64,000 bases of DNA, taken from the NCBI RefSeq assembly GCF_025630775.1, contig NZ_JAOSZE010000045.1:21636-85635 (forward strand), written 5' to 3'. The position numbers and the translations under genes were made by a program. The first letter of the stretch is position 1. Every line of letters starts with the position of its first letter. The DNA comes from Actinoplanes sp. KI2. Its GTDB lineage: Bacteria > Actinomycetota > Actinomycetes > Mycobacteriales > Micromonosporaceae. Shown one piece after another: positions 50,791 through 59,091 of this stretch. The notes beneath the pieces are model-generated. The model worked only from the letters and a program-made list of their open reading frames with translations. It did no database searches and had not been told where the DNA came from.

Positions 50791-51971
50791 GGCTCGCACC
50801 CGGCGACGTCGTGCGCCTCGGCCTGCTCGGCATCCGTACCCGGCGGCTGCGGGCGGCCCTGTCCGCGCTCGGGATCGCCATCGGCATCGCCACGATGATC
50901 ATCGTGATCGGCATCCCGGCATCCAGCCAGCGGGCCCTCAGCGACCGGCTCACCTCGCTCGGCACCAACCTGCTCCGGATCGAACCGGAGTCGCAAGGCG
51001 ACCAGCCGGCCCCACTGCCGGTCGAATCGGTCGCGATGACCGCCCGGATCGGCCCGGTCACCGAGGTCAGCGCGGTCGCCAACGTGCACGCCGTGGTTCG
51101 CCGCTCCGACCTGGTCGACCAGTACGACGGATCCGGACTCACGGTGCTGGCCAGCCGCATCGACCTGCTACCGGCGATCAACGCGCACCTGCTCTCCGGC
51201 CGGTTTTTGACCCCGGCCACCGAGCGCTTCCCGACCGCCGTTCTCGGCGCGGTTGCCGCGACCCGCCTCGGCCAGGACCGGCTGCGCCCCGGGCAGCCGG
51301 CACCGCAGGTCAGCATCGACAACCGCTGGTTCAGCGTGGTCGGCATCCTGGCACCGGTGCCACTCGCACCAGACATCGACCAGTCGGTGCTGGTCGGCTG
51401 GGACGCCGCCGACCGCCTGCTCGGATTCGACGGACACCCGACGGTCATCTATGTCCGCTGTCGTGAGCCGGCCCTGGAACAGGTACGGGCGGTGCTTCCG
51501 GCGACGGTCAACCCCCAACTTCCGGGTCTGGTACGAGTGAGCCGGCCGTCCGACGCGCTGATCGCCAAGCGGGCCACCGAAAACGCGTTCGGCGCCCTCC
51601 TGCTCGGCCTGGCCGGGGTGTCGCTGCTGGTCGGCGGCATCGGGGTGGCCAACACCATGGTGATCTCCGTACTGGAACGCCGACGCGAAATCGGCCTGCG
51701 CCGAGCCCTGGGCGCGCACCGCGGTCACATCCGTATCCAGTTCCTGGCCGAGTCGATTGCGCTGGCGGTGCTGGGTGGCGTGGCTGGAGCGACGGTCGGT
51801 GTGCTGGCCACCATCGGCTACGCCATCGGGCAGCACTGGCCCGCGGTGATCCCGGCGTGGGCGGTGGCCGGCGGCACCGGCGGTGCGCTGCTGGTTGGTG
51901 CGGTCGCCGGTGTCTACCCCGCCATCCGAGCCTCGCGGTTGCAGCCGACCGAGGCCCTGGCCGCACCGTGA
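50787..51971 (+). CDS. ABC transporter permease (MacB/FtsX type)
   Basis: The 394-residue protein has one N-terminal helix (LSALGIAIGIATMIIVIG), an extracytoplasmic MacB-like core domain of about 220 residues, and three C-terminal helices of the FtsX domain (LLLGLAGVSLLVGGIGVANTMVISVLERRREIGLRRALGA). With the adaptor and ATPase it forms an export or mechanotransmission complex. The cargo is unknown. Roughly 230 bp without a gene follow before the GH62 gene. Confidence 0.93.
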   Translation: MRLAPGDVVRLGLLGIRTRRLRAALSALGIAIGIATMIIVIGIPASSQRALSDRLTSLGTNLLRIEPESQGDQPAPLPVESVAMTARIGPVTEVSAVANVHAVVRRSDLVDQYDGSGLTVLASRIDLLPAINAHLLSGRFLTPATERFPTAVLGAVAATRLGQDRLRPGQPAPQVSIDNRWFSVVGILAPVPLAPDIDQSVLVGWDAADRLLGFDGHPTVIYVRCREPALEQVRAVLPATVNPQLPGLVRVSRPSDALIAKRATENAFGALLLGLAGVSLLVGGIGVANTMVISVLERRREIGLRRALGAHRGHIRIQFLAESIALAVLGGVAGATVGVLATIGYAIGQHWPAVIPAWAVAGGTGGALLVGAVAGVYPAIRASRLQPTEALAAP

Positions 51972-52140
51972 CCAAGGCGCGATGTCGGCCAGGGTGACCC
52001 GACGGACGGCTTTGCCGGCTGACCGAAATCGATGTGCCGACCACCCGGCCCACGACGGCCGGGGAAAGGCCGCAGAACCCGGTGGTCGAAGAAACCCGGC
52101 GAGAAGTGAACCTGGCTCACCGCCGTTGTCAGTCGGGGCG

Positions 52141-52174
52141 TCGGCCGCCCCGCCATGCAGGACGGGGCGGCCGA
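52141..52174. terminator. Hairpin between the MacB-like operon and GH62
   Basis: TCGGCCGCCCCG and CGGGGCGGCCGA form a perfect 12-bp stem with a 10-base loop, 31 bases past the minus-strand GH62 stop. It may also stop the plus-strand export operon, which ends 170 bp earlier. The rest of the 233-bp gap shows nothing. Confidence 0.7.
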
Positions 52175-52204
52175 GGGCGGTCAGCAAGGGTTGGTGATGC
52201 GTCG

Positions 52205-53692
52205 TCAGCGTTGCCGGGTCAGTACGGCCGGCCGGTAGGGGAGAAGACCGTAGTCGCCGCCCGAGTTGGTGGCGCGTCCCTGGTAGAGCAGCTGCAGATT
52301 GCAGGGGTCGACGGTCATGGTCTGGTCCGCGGTGGAACGGACGAGGTCGCCGTGGCTGATGTCGTTGGTCCAGGTGGCACCGCTGTTGGCCTTGCCCGCG
52401 AAGGGGTTGCTCTCGGTGGCGGCCTGTGGTGTCCACGAGCCGCTGAGGCTGGTGGCGGTGAACGAGCGGAAGTAGCGGCCCTGGCTACCGATCGCCTCGA
52501 CGATCATGAGGTACTGGTTCTGGCCGGCGACCTTGTAGACCTGGGGAGCTTCGAACAGGTTGTTCGTCGAGTCACTCAGGACGGTGGTGTAGGAGGAGCC
52601 GAAGTTGCCGGGGAAGTTCCCGATCGGCATGCTCGCCCGGTAGATCTTGCCGTTGTCGCCGGCGAAGAACAGATACATGTTCTGTCCGTCGCCGATGAGC
52701 GTCTGGTCGATCGGGCCGGTGCCGGAGCCGGAGATGCTGCCGGAGAACAGCGGTTGTGCCGAGGACCACCCGTTGGCGTTGGTGGGGTTGCTCGAGGTCC
52801 GGTAGGAGAAGGCCGTCGGACCCCACTGGTACGCGAGCACCCAGACGCTCTTTGGGGCGAAGTAGAACAGCGTCGGCGCGACCGTGCCCGAGGACATCCC
52901 GTTCTGGCTGGCCGAGCCCATGTCGGACCAGTTGGTGAAGACTCCGAAGTTCATCGAGCCCCACGTCGATCCGTTGTCGTGCGTCGTCGCGTAGACGAGA
53001 TGCCCGCCGTTGTAGGGGACCGCGGTGAAGTCCTTGAGGGAGGCCCAGCCCGACTTGGGGTTCGCCAGCGCACCGGTCGAGCTCCACCGGTAGGACGACG
53101 GAAGGGAACAGGTGCCGCCGGTGGGCGCCGTCGTGGGGGTCGAGTCGCCGACCCGGGCGAGCTGCCATTGCTGGTTGGCGCCGTTCCAGTCGGCGTACTG
53201 GACGATGTTGCCACCGTCGGCCGTTGCGGCGCCCTGCACCTCGACGGCCTTGCCGCTGTTTCGGTTGATCAGCTGGAGGTAGCCGTCGATGTCCTGAATG
53301 CTGAACTGCTGGTTGGCGGCGTTGTTGTCGGTCCACTGGACGATGGCGCCGCCGTCGGCGGTGGACCAGTTGTAGACGTCGAGGACCTTGCCGGACAGCC
53401 GTGACTTGAGCCGGTAGTAGCCGCCGCCCGAGTCGACGAACTGCCACTGCTGCTGACTCTGGTCGTTGCGTGACCATTGAGTGATCCGGGCCCCGTCGTT
53501 GGTGGCCAGGTTGTAGACGTCGAGCGCCTTTCCGCTGTTGCGGTTGACCAGCACGTACCAGGCGCCGGTGTCGATGGTGGCGGCCGACGCCGCGGGAGCG
53601 TTCACGAGCGTGAGCACGCCGCCGGCCACCGCGGTCAGCACGGCGGCCGCACTCGCCAGCCATCGGCGGCGTCGGCTCGGGGATGGATTCAC
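52205..53692 (-). CDS. Secreted alpha-L-arabinofuranosidase, GH62, with N-terminal CBM13
   Basis: The GTG start follows AGGAGGA. The 495-residue enzyme has a signal peptide (to about 38), a ricin-type module with three beta-trefoil repeats (VLVNRNSGKALDVYN, LKSRLSGKVLDVYN, LINRNSGKAVEVQG; about 42-180), a short Thr linker and a GH62 five-blade propeller starting CSLPSSYRWSSTGALANPKSGW. GH62 enzymes release alpha-1,2/1,3-linked arabinose from arabinoxylan. It is divergent from the GH27 operon across a 395-bp control region, so the whole cluster is likely co-induced. Confidence 0.93.
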   Translation of the reverse strand: MNPSPSRRRRWLASAAAVLTAVAGGVLTLVNAPAASAATIDTGAWYVLVNRNSGKALDVYNLATNDGARITQWSRNDQSQQQWQFVDSGGGYYRLKSRLSGKVLDVYNWSTADGGAIVQWTDNNAANQQFSIQDIDGYLQLINRNSGKAVEVQGAATADGGNIVQYADWNGANQQWQLARVGDSTPTTAPTGGTCSLPSSYRWSSTGALANPKSGWASLKDFTAVPYNGGHLVYATTHDNGSTWGSMNFGVFTNWSDMGSASQNGMSSGTVAPTLFYFAPKSVWVLAYQWGPTAFSYRTSSNPTNANGWSSAQPLFSGSISGSGTGPIDQTLIGDGQNMYLFFAGDNGKIYRASMPIGNFPGNFGSSYTTVLSDSTNNLFEAPQVYKVAGQNQYLMIVEAIGSQGRYFRSFTATSLSGSWTPQAATESNPFAGKANSGATWTNDISHGDLVRSTADQTMTVDPCNLQLLYQGRATNSGGDYGLLPYRPAVLTRQR

Positions 53693-54087
53693 GTGGTCCT
53701 CCTGATGATCCTGATAGTCGCTTGTCGATGTTAACCTTCACAACTTTTTCGTCAAGAATGAATATTTGCAGTTTGGCACTGAAAAGTTGTTACCGGCGCC
53801 GTGGTGACGGGTCGGACGCCTGGATCGGGCATTGTTCGCGGGCTGTCGAATGGATCGAATGCGGCACCAAAACACATTCGACCAGGAAGAATGCGCCGCG
53901 ATGGGTGAATGAAACGATACACACTGTTCGATCCCATTGGGCGTCTTCTCTTGAAGATGCGGAAACATTCTGGCAATGTCACAGGTCACCTGTTAACGTT
54001 CGCATCCATTCGCCCCGCTGCTTCCCCGGCGCAGAGTTTGGCGTGCTCGGTGCTGTTATCGCTAACACCATCTGCGGGAGGTCACCC
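53693..54087. other. 395-bp divergent control region of the polysaccharidase cluster
   Basis: No gene is visible. The region is clearly less GC-rich than its surroundings. It contains a TGTTA-N4-TAACA dyad (54054-54067) with central CG, 20 bases before the GH27 start; further TGTTA half-sites at 53729, 53788 and 53991; and a 9-bp inverted repeat ACAACTTTT/AAAAGTTGT (53740-53748, 53782-53790) near the GH62 start. These look like LacI-family type control sites for both directions. Confidence 0.6.
54054..54067. promoter_or_regulatory. LacI-type operator candidate of the GH27 operon
   Basis: TGTTATCGCTAACA has perfect TGTTA/TAACA arms around TCGC. Its position overlaps the expected leader just before the GGGAGG ribosome site, suited to repression. 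Confidence 0.5.
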
Positions 54088-55713
54088 ATGAGACGTTTGA
54101 AGACCCTGCTCGCTGCCGGACTGCTGCTGGCCGCCGGTGCCCTGAGCGTCGTTTCGGCACCCGCGGCCCTGGCGCTGGAGAACGGTGTGGCCCGGACTCC
54201 GCCGATGGGCTGGAACAGCTGGAACACCTTCGGCTGCAACATCAACGAGACGCTGATCCGGCAGATGGCCGACGCCATCGTCAGCAGCGGCATGCGCGAC
54301 CTGGGCTACCAGTACGTCGTGGTCGACGACTGCTGGTTCAACCCGAACCGGGACTCCGCCGGCAACCTGCAGGGCGACTCGTCCCGCTTCCCCAGCGGCA
54401 TGAAAGCCCTCGGCGACTACCTGCACGGCAAGGGCCTGAAGTTCGGCCTGTACGAGGTCCCGGTCGACAAGACCTGCGCCCAGTACTTCAACTCCTATCC
54501 GGGCGCGACCGGCAGCCAGGGCCACGAGGCGCAGGACGCGAGGCAGTTCGCCGCCTGGGGCGTCGACTACCTCAAGTACGACTGGTGCTCACCCAACGGC
54601 ACCATCAACGACCAGGTCACCACGTTCGCCAAGATGCGCGACGCGCTGGCCGCCACCGGCCGGCCGATCGTCTACAGCATCAACCCCAACAGCATCCACG
54701 CCAAGACCGGCCCGCAGCGCAACTGGGGCGACGTGGCGAACATGTGGCGCACCACCGAGGACATCACCAACGCCTGGGACACCGGGCAGACCAACGGCTA
54801 CCCGATGGGCATTCAGAACATCGTCAACGTCACCGTGCCGCTCGCCGGATACGCCCGGCCGGGCGCCTTCAACGACCCCGACATGATGGAGGTCGGCCGC
54901 GGCGGCATGACCGACACCGAGATGCGCAGCCACTTCTCGCTCTGGACGATCATGGCCGCCCCGCTGATCGCCGGCAATGACATCCGCTCGATGACCTCGG
55001 CCACCCAGACGATCCTGAAGAACCAGAACCTCATCGCGATCGACCAGGACTCCCTCGGCCTGCAAGCCACCCAGATCTCGAACGATGGCACCCGCCGGGT
55101 GCTGGCCAAGAAGCTGGCCAACGGCGACGTCGCGGTCGCGCTGTTCAACCAGGGCAGCTCCACCACGACCGTCTCCACCACGGCCGCCGCGATCGGCAAG
55201 ACGGGCAGCTCGTTCACCCTCCTCGACGCCTGGACCAAGGCGGCCAGCACCAGCACCGGCGCGATCAGCGCGTCCGTGCCCGGCCACGGCACCGTGGTCT
55301 ATCGGGTCAGTGGCGGCGGCACGGGCAATCCCTCCGGTTCCACCACCCTGGTCAGCGCCGCCTCCGGCCGCTGCCTGGACGTGCCGAACAGCAACACGGC
55401 CAACGGCACCCAGCCGGTCATCTGGGACTGCAACGGCGGCGCCAACCAGCAGTGGACTAGCTCCGGCCAGACGCTGCAGGCGCTCGGCAAGTGCCTCGAC
55501 GCACCGGCCAACGCCACCGCCGGCGCCAAGGCCCAGCTGTGGGACTGCAACGGCGGCGCCAACCAGCAGTGGTCTCTCAACTCCGACGGCACCATCCGCG
55601 GCGCGCAGTCCGGGCTGTGCCTCGACGTCGACCACAACCTCACCGCGAACGGCACCCTCGTCCTGCTCTGGACCTGCACCGCCGCCGTCAACCAGCGGTG
55701 GTCCCGCGCCTGA
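54088..55713 (+). CDS. Secreted alpha-galactosidase, GH27, with C-terminal CBM13
   Basis: The ATG follows GGGAGG by six bases and begins a signal peptide (to about residue 29). The 541-residue enzyme has the GH27 barrel (ARTPPMGWNSWNTFGC, VVVDDCWF, nucleophile Asp165 in YLKYDWC, acid/base region GAFNDPDMMEVG), a small beta-sandwich, a Gly/Ser linker and a CBM13 trefoil (about 415-541) with three QxW-type repeats ending NQQWT, NQQWS, NQRWS. It removes terminal alpha-galactose from plant polysaccharides outside the cell. First gene of a five-enzyme plus-strand run. Confidence 0.95.
   Translation: MRRLKTLLAAGLLLAAGALSVVSAPAALALENGVARTPPMGWNSWNTFGCNINETLIRQMADAIVSSGMRDLGYQYVVVDDCWFNPNRDSAGNLQGDSSRFPSGMKALGDYLHGKGLKFGLYEVPVDKTCAQYFNSYPGATGSQGHEAQDARQFAAWGVDYLKYDWCSPNGTINDQVTTFAKMRDALAATGRPIVYSINPNSIHAKTGPQRNWGDVANMWRTTEDITNAWDTGQTNGYPMGIQNIVNVTVPLAGYARPGAFNDPDMMEVGRGGMTDTEMRSHFSLWTIMAAPLIAGNDIRSMTSATQTILKNQNLIAIDQDSLGLQATQISNDGTRRVLAKKLANGDVAVALFNQGSSTTTVSTTAAAIGKTGSSFTLLDAWTKAASTSTGAISASVPGHGTVVYRVSGGGTGNPSGSTTLVSAASGRCLDVPNSNTANGTQPVIWDCNGGANQQWTSSGQTLQALGKCLDAPANATAGAKAQLWDCNGGANQQWSLNSDGTIRGAQSGLCLDVDHNLTANGTLVLLWTCTAAVNQRWSRA
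55423..55572 (+). repeat. 33-bp direct repeat within the GH27 CBM13 module
   Basis: Positions 55423-55455 and 55540-55572 are identical over 33 bases and encode WDCNGGANQQW. The last 24 bases also occur at 60880-60903 in the GH29 gene. Identity at silent positions implies recent copying or gene conversion between modules. Confidence 0.7.
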
Positions 55714-55742
55714 CCGACCCCTCTTCACCCAGAGGAGCTCCC

Positions 55743-57569
55743 ATGCCGTCGAAGCTCGCTCACCGCGCATCGATCCGTGGCCTCGCCGCCGCGCTGATGC
55801 TGTGTGCGATCGCCGTCTTCGCGCCCGCCGCACGAGCCGACAACCCCATCGTGCAGACCATCTACACGGCCGATCCGGCGCCGCTGGTCTACAACGGCCG
55901 CGTCTACCTCTACACCGGGCACGACGAGGACAACTCGACCTACTTCACGATGAAGGAGTGGCGGGTCTGGTCCTCGGCCGACATGGTCAACTGGACCGAC
56001 CACGGCTCGCCGCTGAACCTGGCCAGCTTCAGCTGGGCCGGCGCCAACGCCTGGGCCGGGCAGGCCATCTACCGCAACGGCAAGTTCTACTGGTACGTGC
56101 CGATGACCGTGCGCGCCACCGGCCAGATGGGCATCGGGGTGGCCGTCTCCACCAGCCCCACCGGGCCGTTCACCGACGCGATCGGCCATCCGCTGGTCAG
56201 CAACGGCCAGATCGACCCGACCGTATTCGTCGACGACGACGGACAGGCGTACCTGTACTGGGGAAACCCGGACCTCTGGTACGTCCGGCTGAACGCCGAC
56301 ATGACCTCGTACTCGGGTAGTCCCACCAAGATCCCGCTGACCACCGCGGGCTTCGGCACCCGCACCGGCGACGCCAACCGCCCGACGCTGTTCGAAGAGG
56401 GGCCGTGGGTGTACAAGCGCAACGGCCTGTACTACGTCGTCTTCGCGGCGAAGTGCTGTTCGGAGTTCATCGCCTACTCGACCGCGACCGGGCCGACCGG
56501 GCCGTGGACCTACCGCGGCACCGTGATGCCGACCCAGGGGAGCAGCTTCACCAACCACCCCGGCGTGATCGACTTCAACGGCGGGTCGTACTTCTTCTAC
56601 CACAACGGAGCACTCCCCGGAGGCGGCGGCTACACCCGATCCGTCGCCGTGGAGAAGTTCGGCTACAACGCCGACGGCACCATCCCGACGATCACCATGA
56701 CCAGCACGGGCGCACCCCAGATCGGCACGCTCAACCCGTACGTGCGCCAGGAGGCCGAGACCATCGCCTGGGAGAGCGGGGTGGAGACGGAGCCCGCGAG
56801 CGAGGGCGGCATGAACGTCGGCTATATCGACAACGGTGACTACCTCAAGGTGAAGGGGGTCGCCTTCGGCGGCGGCGCGACATCGTTCTCCGCGCGGGTC
56901 GCCTCGGCCGCGTCCGGTGGCGCCATCGAGCTGCGCCTCGGCAGTGCCACCGGCACCCTGATCGGAACCTGCACGGTTCCCGGCACCGGCGGCTGGCAGA
57001 CGTGGACCACGGTCACCTGCCCGGTCAGCGGCGCCACCGGCACGCAGGACCTGTACCTGCGATTCACCGGCGGCGGGGGCTCGCTGTTCAACGTGAATTG
57101 GTGGCAGTTCACCGGGTCGGCCGCCGCCACCGACGCGATCACCAATGGCAGTGCGGAGAACGGCGTCACCGGCTGGCGAGTATTCGGCGCCGGGACGCTG
57201 ACCTCGACCACGAGCGTGGCGCACGGCGGCGCCGGGTCCCTGGCGATCACCGGTCGTACGGCGTCCTGGAACGGCATCGCGCAGGACGTGACCTCCCGCT
57301 TGGCGAACGGCAAGACCTACGCCGCGAGCGCCTGGGTCCGGAGCCAGAGCGGCACGCCGCAGGCGCGGGCCACCCTGGCGATCACGGCGGGCGGCTCGAC
57401 CAGCTATGTGTCGCTGACCCCCGCGACGACGGTCAACTCCGCCGGCTGGACGCAGCTGACCGGCACGGCAGCCGTGTCGTGGAGCGGAACCCTGACCAGC
57501 GCCACGTTCTACGTCGAGACCGCCTCCGGCACCGACGGCTACTACCTCGACGACGTCTCGCTCCCATAG
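55743..57569 (+). CDS. Secreted GH43 arabinofuranosidase-type enzyme with CBM6 and a second C-terminal module
   Basis: AGAGGAGCTCCC leads into the ATG. The 608-residue protein has a signal peptide (to about 32), a GH43 propeller (NPIVQTIYTADPAPLVYNGRVYLYTGHDED, general-base Asp near the start, QIDPTVFVDDDGQAYLYWGN, acid Glu in LFEEGPWVYKRNG), a CBM6 (about 340-465; YVRQEAETIAWESGVETEP, NVNWWQFTG) and a C-terminal CBM4/9-like domain (TNGSAENGVTGWRV to LDDVSLP). The opening closely resembles XynD-type arabinoxylan arabinofuranohydrolases. It lies 29 bp after the GH27 gene and is surely in the same operon. Confidence 0.92.
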   Translation: MPSKLAHRASIRGLAAALMLCAIAVFAPAARADNPIVQTIYTADPAPLVYNGRVYLYTGHDEDNSTYFTMKEWRVWSSADMVNWTDHGSPLNLASFSWAGANAWAGQAIYRNGKFYWYVPMTVRATGQMGIGVAVSTSPTGPFTDAIGHPLVSNGQIDPTVFVDDDGQAYLYWGNPDLWYVRLNADMTSYSGSPTKIPLTTAGFGTRTGDANRPTLFEEGPWVYKRNGLYYVVFAAKCCSEFIAYSTATGPTGPWTYRGTVMPTQGSSFTNHPGVIDFNGGSYFFYHNGALPGGGGYTRSVAVEKFGYNADGTIPTITMTSTGAPQIGTLNPYVRQEAETIAWESGVETEPASEGGMNVGYIDNGDYLKVKGVAFGGGATSFSARVASAASGGAIELRLGSATGTLIGTCTVPGTGGWQTWTTVTCPVSGATGTQDLYLRFTGGGGSLFNVNWWQFTGSAAATDAITNGSAENGVTGWRVFGAGTLTSTTSVAHGGAGSLAITGRTASWNGIAQDVTSRLANGKTYAASAWVRSQSGTPQARATLAITAGGSTSYVSLTPATTVNSAGWTQLTGTAAVSWSGTLTSATFYVETASGTDGYYLDDVSLP

Positions 57570-57594
57570 CGACCGGACCTCCGGAGGAATCCCC

Positions 57595-59079
57595 ATGACC
57601 CCCACCCGGCCCCCCGCACGCCGGCTGCGTCTCATCGCCGGCGCCGCGCTCAGCCTCATCCTGACGACCACGGCCGTCGCCGTCACCCAGCACTCCGCGG
57701 CGGCCGCCGTCGTCGGCACCCCGGCCCGCATCGTCGGGCAGGCCTCGGGACGCTGCCTCGACGTCCCGAACTCCAGCACCACCAACGGCACGCAGACGCA
57801 GCTCTACGACTGCTCCGGCGCCGCCAACCAGTCCTGGACCTATACCTCCACCAAACAACTCACCGGGTACGGCAACAAGTGCCTCGACGCGTCCGGCCGG
57901 GGCACCACCAACGGCACCGCCGCCATCATCTGGGACTGCAACGGCCAGACCAACCAGCAATGGAACGTGAACGACGACGGCACCATCACGGGCGTCCAGT
58001 CGGGCCTCTGCCTCGATGCGAACGGGGCGGCCACCGCGAACGGCACAAAGATCATTCTCTGGTCCTGCAACGGCCAGGCCAACCAGCGGTGGAGCCAGGG
58101 CACCACCTCGACCACGGCCGGCGGGCCCTGCGACCTCTACGCGAGCGGTGGCACCCCGTGCGTGGCCGCGCACAGCACCGTACGAGCGCTTTACGGCTCC
58201 TACCGCGGCAACCTCTACCAGGTGCGGCGTAGCTCGGACAACGCCACCAGGAACATCGGCACGCTCGGCAGCGGGGCGGCCGACGCCGCTTCGCAGGACG
58301 CCTTCTGTTCCGGCACGACATGCGTGGTGACGGTGGTGTACGACCAGTCCGGCCGCGGCAACGACCTGTGGTACCAGGGATCCTCCGTGGTTCCCGGGTC
58401 ATCGCAGAGCAAGCCGGCGGTCGCGACCTCCGAGTCGCTGAGCATCGGCGGCGCCAAGGCCTACTCCCTGTACATCAACCCCAGCAACAGCTACTGGCGC
58501 GACGGACACCTGACCGGCATTCCCACCGGCAGTGCGCCGGAGGGAATGTACATGGTCACCAGCGGCACCCATGTCAACAGCGGCTGCTGCTTCGACTACG
58601 GCAACAGCGAGACCACGCGCAAGGCCGACGCCGCCGGCGCCATGGACGCCATCAACTTCGGCAAGCAGTGCTGGTTCGGTGGCTGCTCCGGGACCGGTCC
58701 GTGGGTGCAGGCCGACCTCGAGTGGGGTCTCTACCCGGGCGGCAGCACCTCGTGGAACCCGAACCAGCGGGCCTTCACGAGCAAGTTCGTGACCGCGATG
58801 CTCAAGAACAACGGATCCTCGCGGTTCGCCCTGAAGGGCAGCGACGCCCAGTCCGGCAGCCTGGTCACGCTCTGGGACGGCGGTCTTCCCTCGGGGTACA
58901 GCCCGATGAAGAAGCAAGGCGCGATCGTCCTCGGCAGCGGCGGTGACTGCTGCAAGCCCGACGGTGGCGCGAACCTGAGCGCCGGGACGTTCTACGAGGG
59001 CGCCATGGTGGCCGGCTACCCGTCCGACGCCACCGAGAACGCCGTCCAGGCCAACGTCGTCGCCGCCGGCTATCGCTGA
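57595..59079 (+). CDS. Secreted alpha-L-arabinofuranosidase B-type, GH54 catalytic domain with N-terminal CBM13
   Basis: GGAGG precedes the ATG. The 494-residue protein has a signal peptide (to about 38), a CBM13 trefoil (about 42-165; SGRCLDVPNSST, NKCLDASGRGT, SGLCLDANGAA), then the ArabFuran catalytic domain: CDLYASGGTPCVAAHSTVRAL, CCFDYGNSET, ADLEWGLYPGG with the catalytic Glu, LGSGGDCC with the catalytic Asp, and FYEGAMVAGYPSDAT. The fungal-type CBM42 is replaced by CBM13 at the other end. It should release arabinose from arabinan, arabinogalactan or arabinoxylan. Confidence 0.92.
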   Translation: MTPTRPPARRLRLIAGAALSLILTTTAVAVTQHSAAAAVVGTPARIVGQASGRCLDVPNSSTTNGTQTQLYDCSGAANQSWTYTSTKQLTGYGNKCLDASGRGTTNGTAAIIWDCNGQTNQQWNVNDDGTITGVQSGLCLDANGAATANGTKIILWSCNGQANQRWSQGTTSTTAGGPCDLYASGGTPCVAAHSTVRALYGSYRGNLYQVRRSSDNATRNIGTLGSGAADAASQDAFCSGTTCVVTVVYDQSGRGNDLWYQGSSVVPGSSQSKPAVATSESLSIGGAKAYSLYINPSNSYWRDGHLTGIPTGSAPEGMYMVTSGTHVNSGCCFDYGNSETTRKADAAGAMDAINFGKQCWFGGCSGTGPWVQADLEWGLYPGGSTSWNPNQRAFTSKFVTAMLKNNGSSRFALKGSDAQSGSLVTLWDGGLPSGYSPMKKQGAIVLGSGGDCCKPDGGANLSAGTFYEGAMVAGYPSDATENAVQANVVAAGYR

Positions 59080-59091
59080 AGGAGTGATCGC

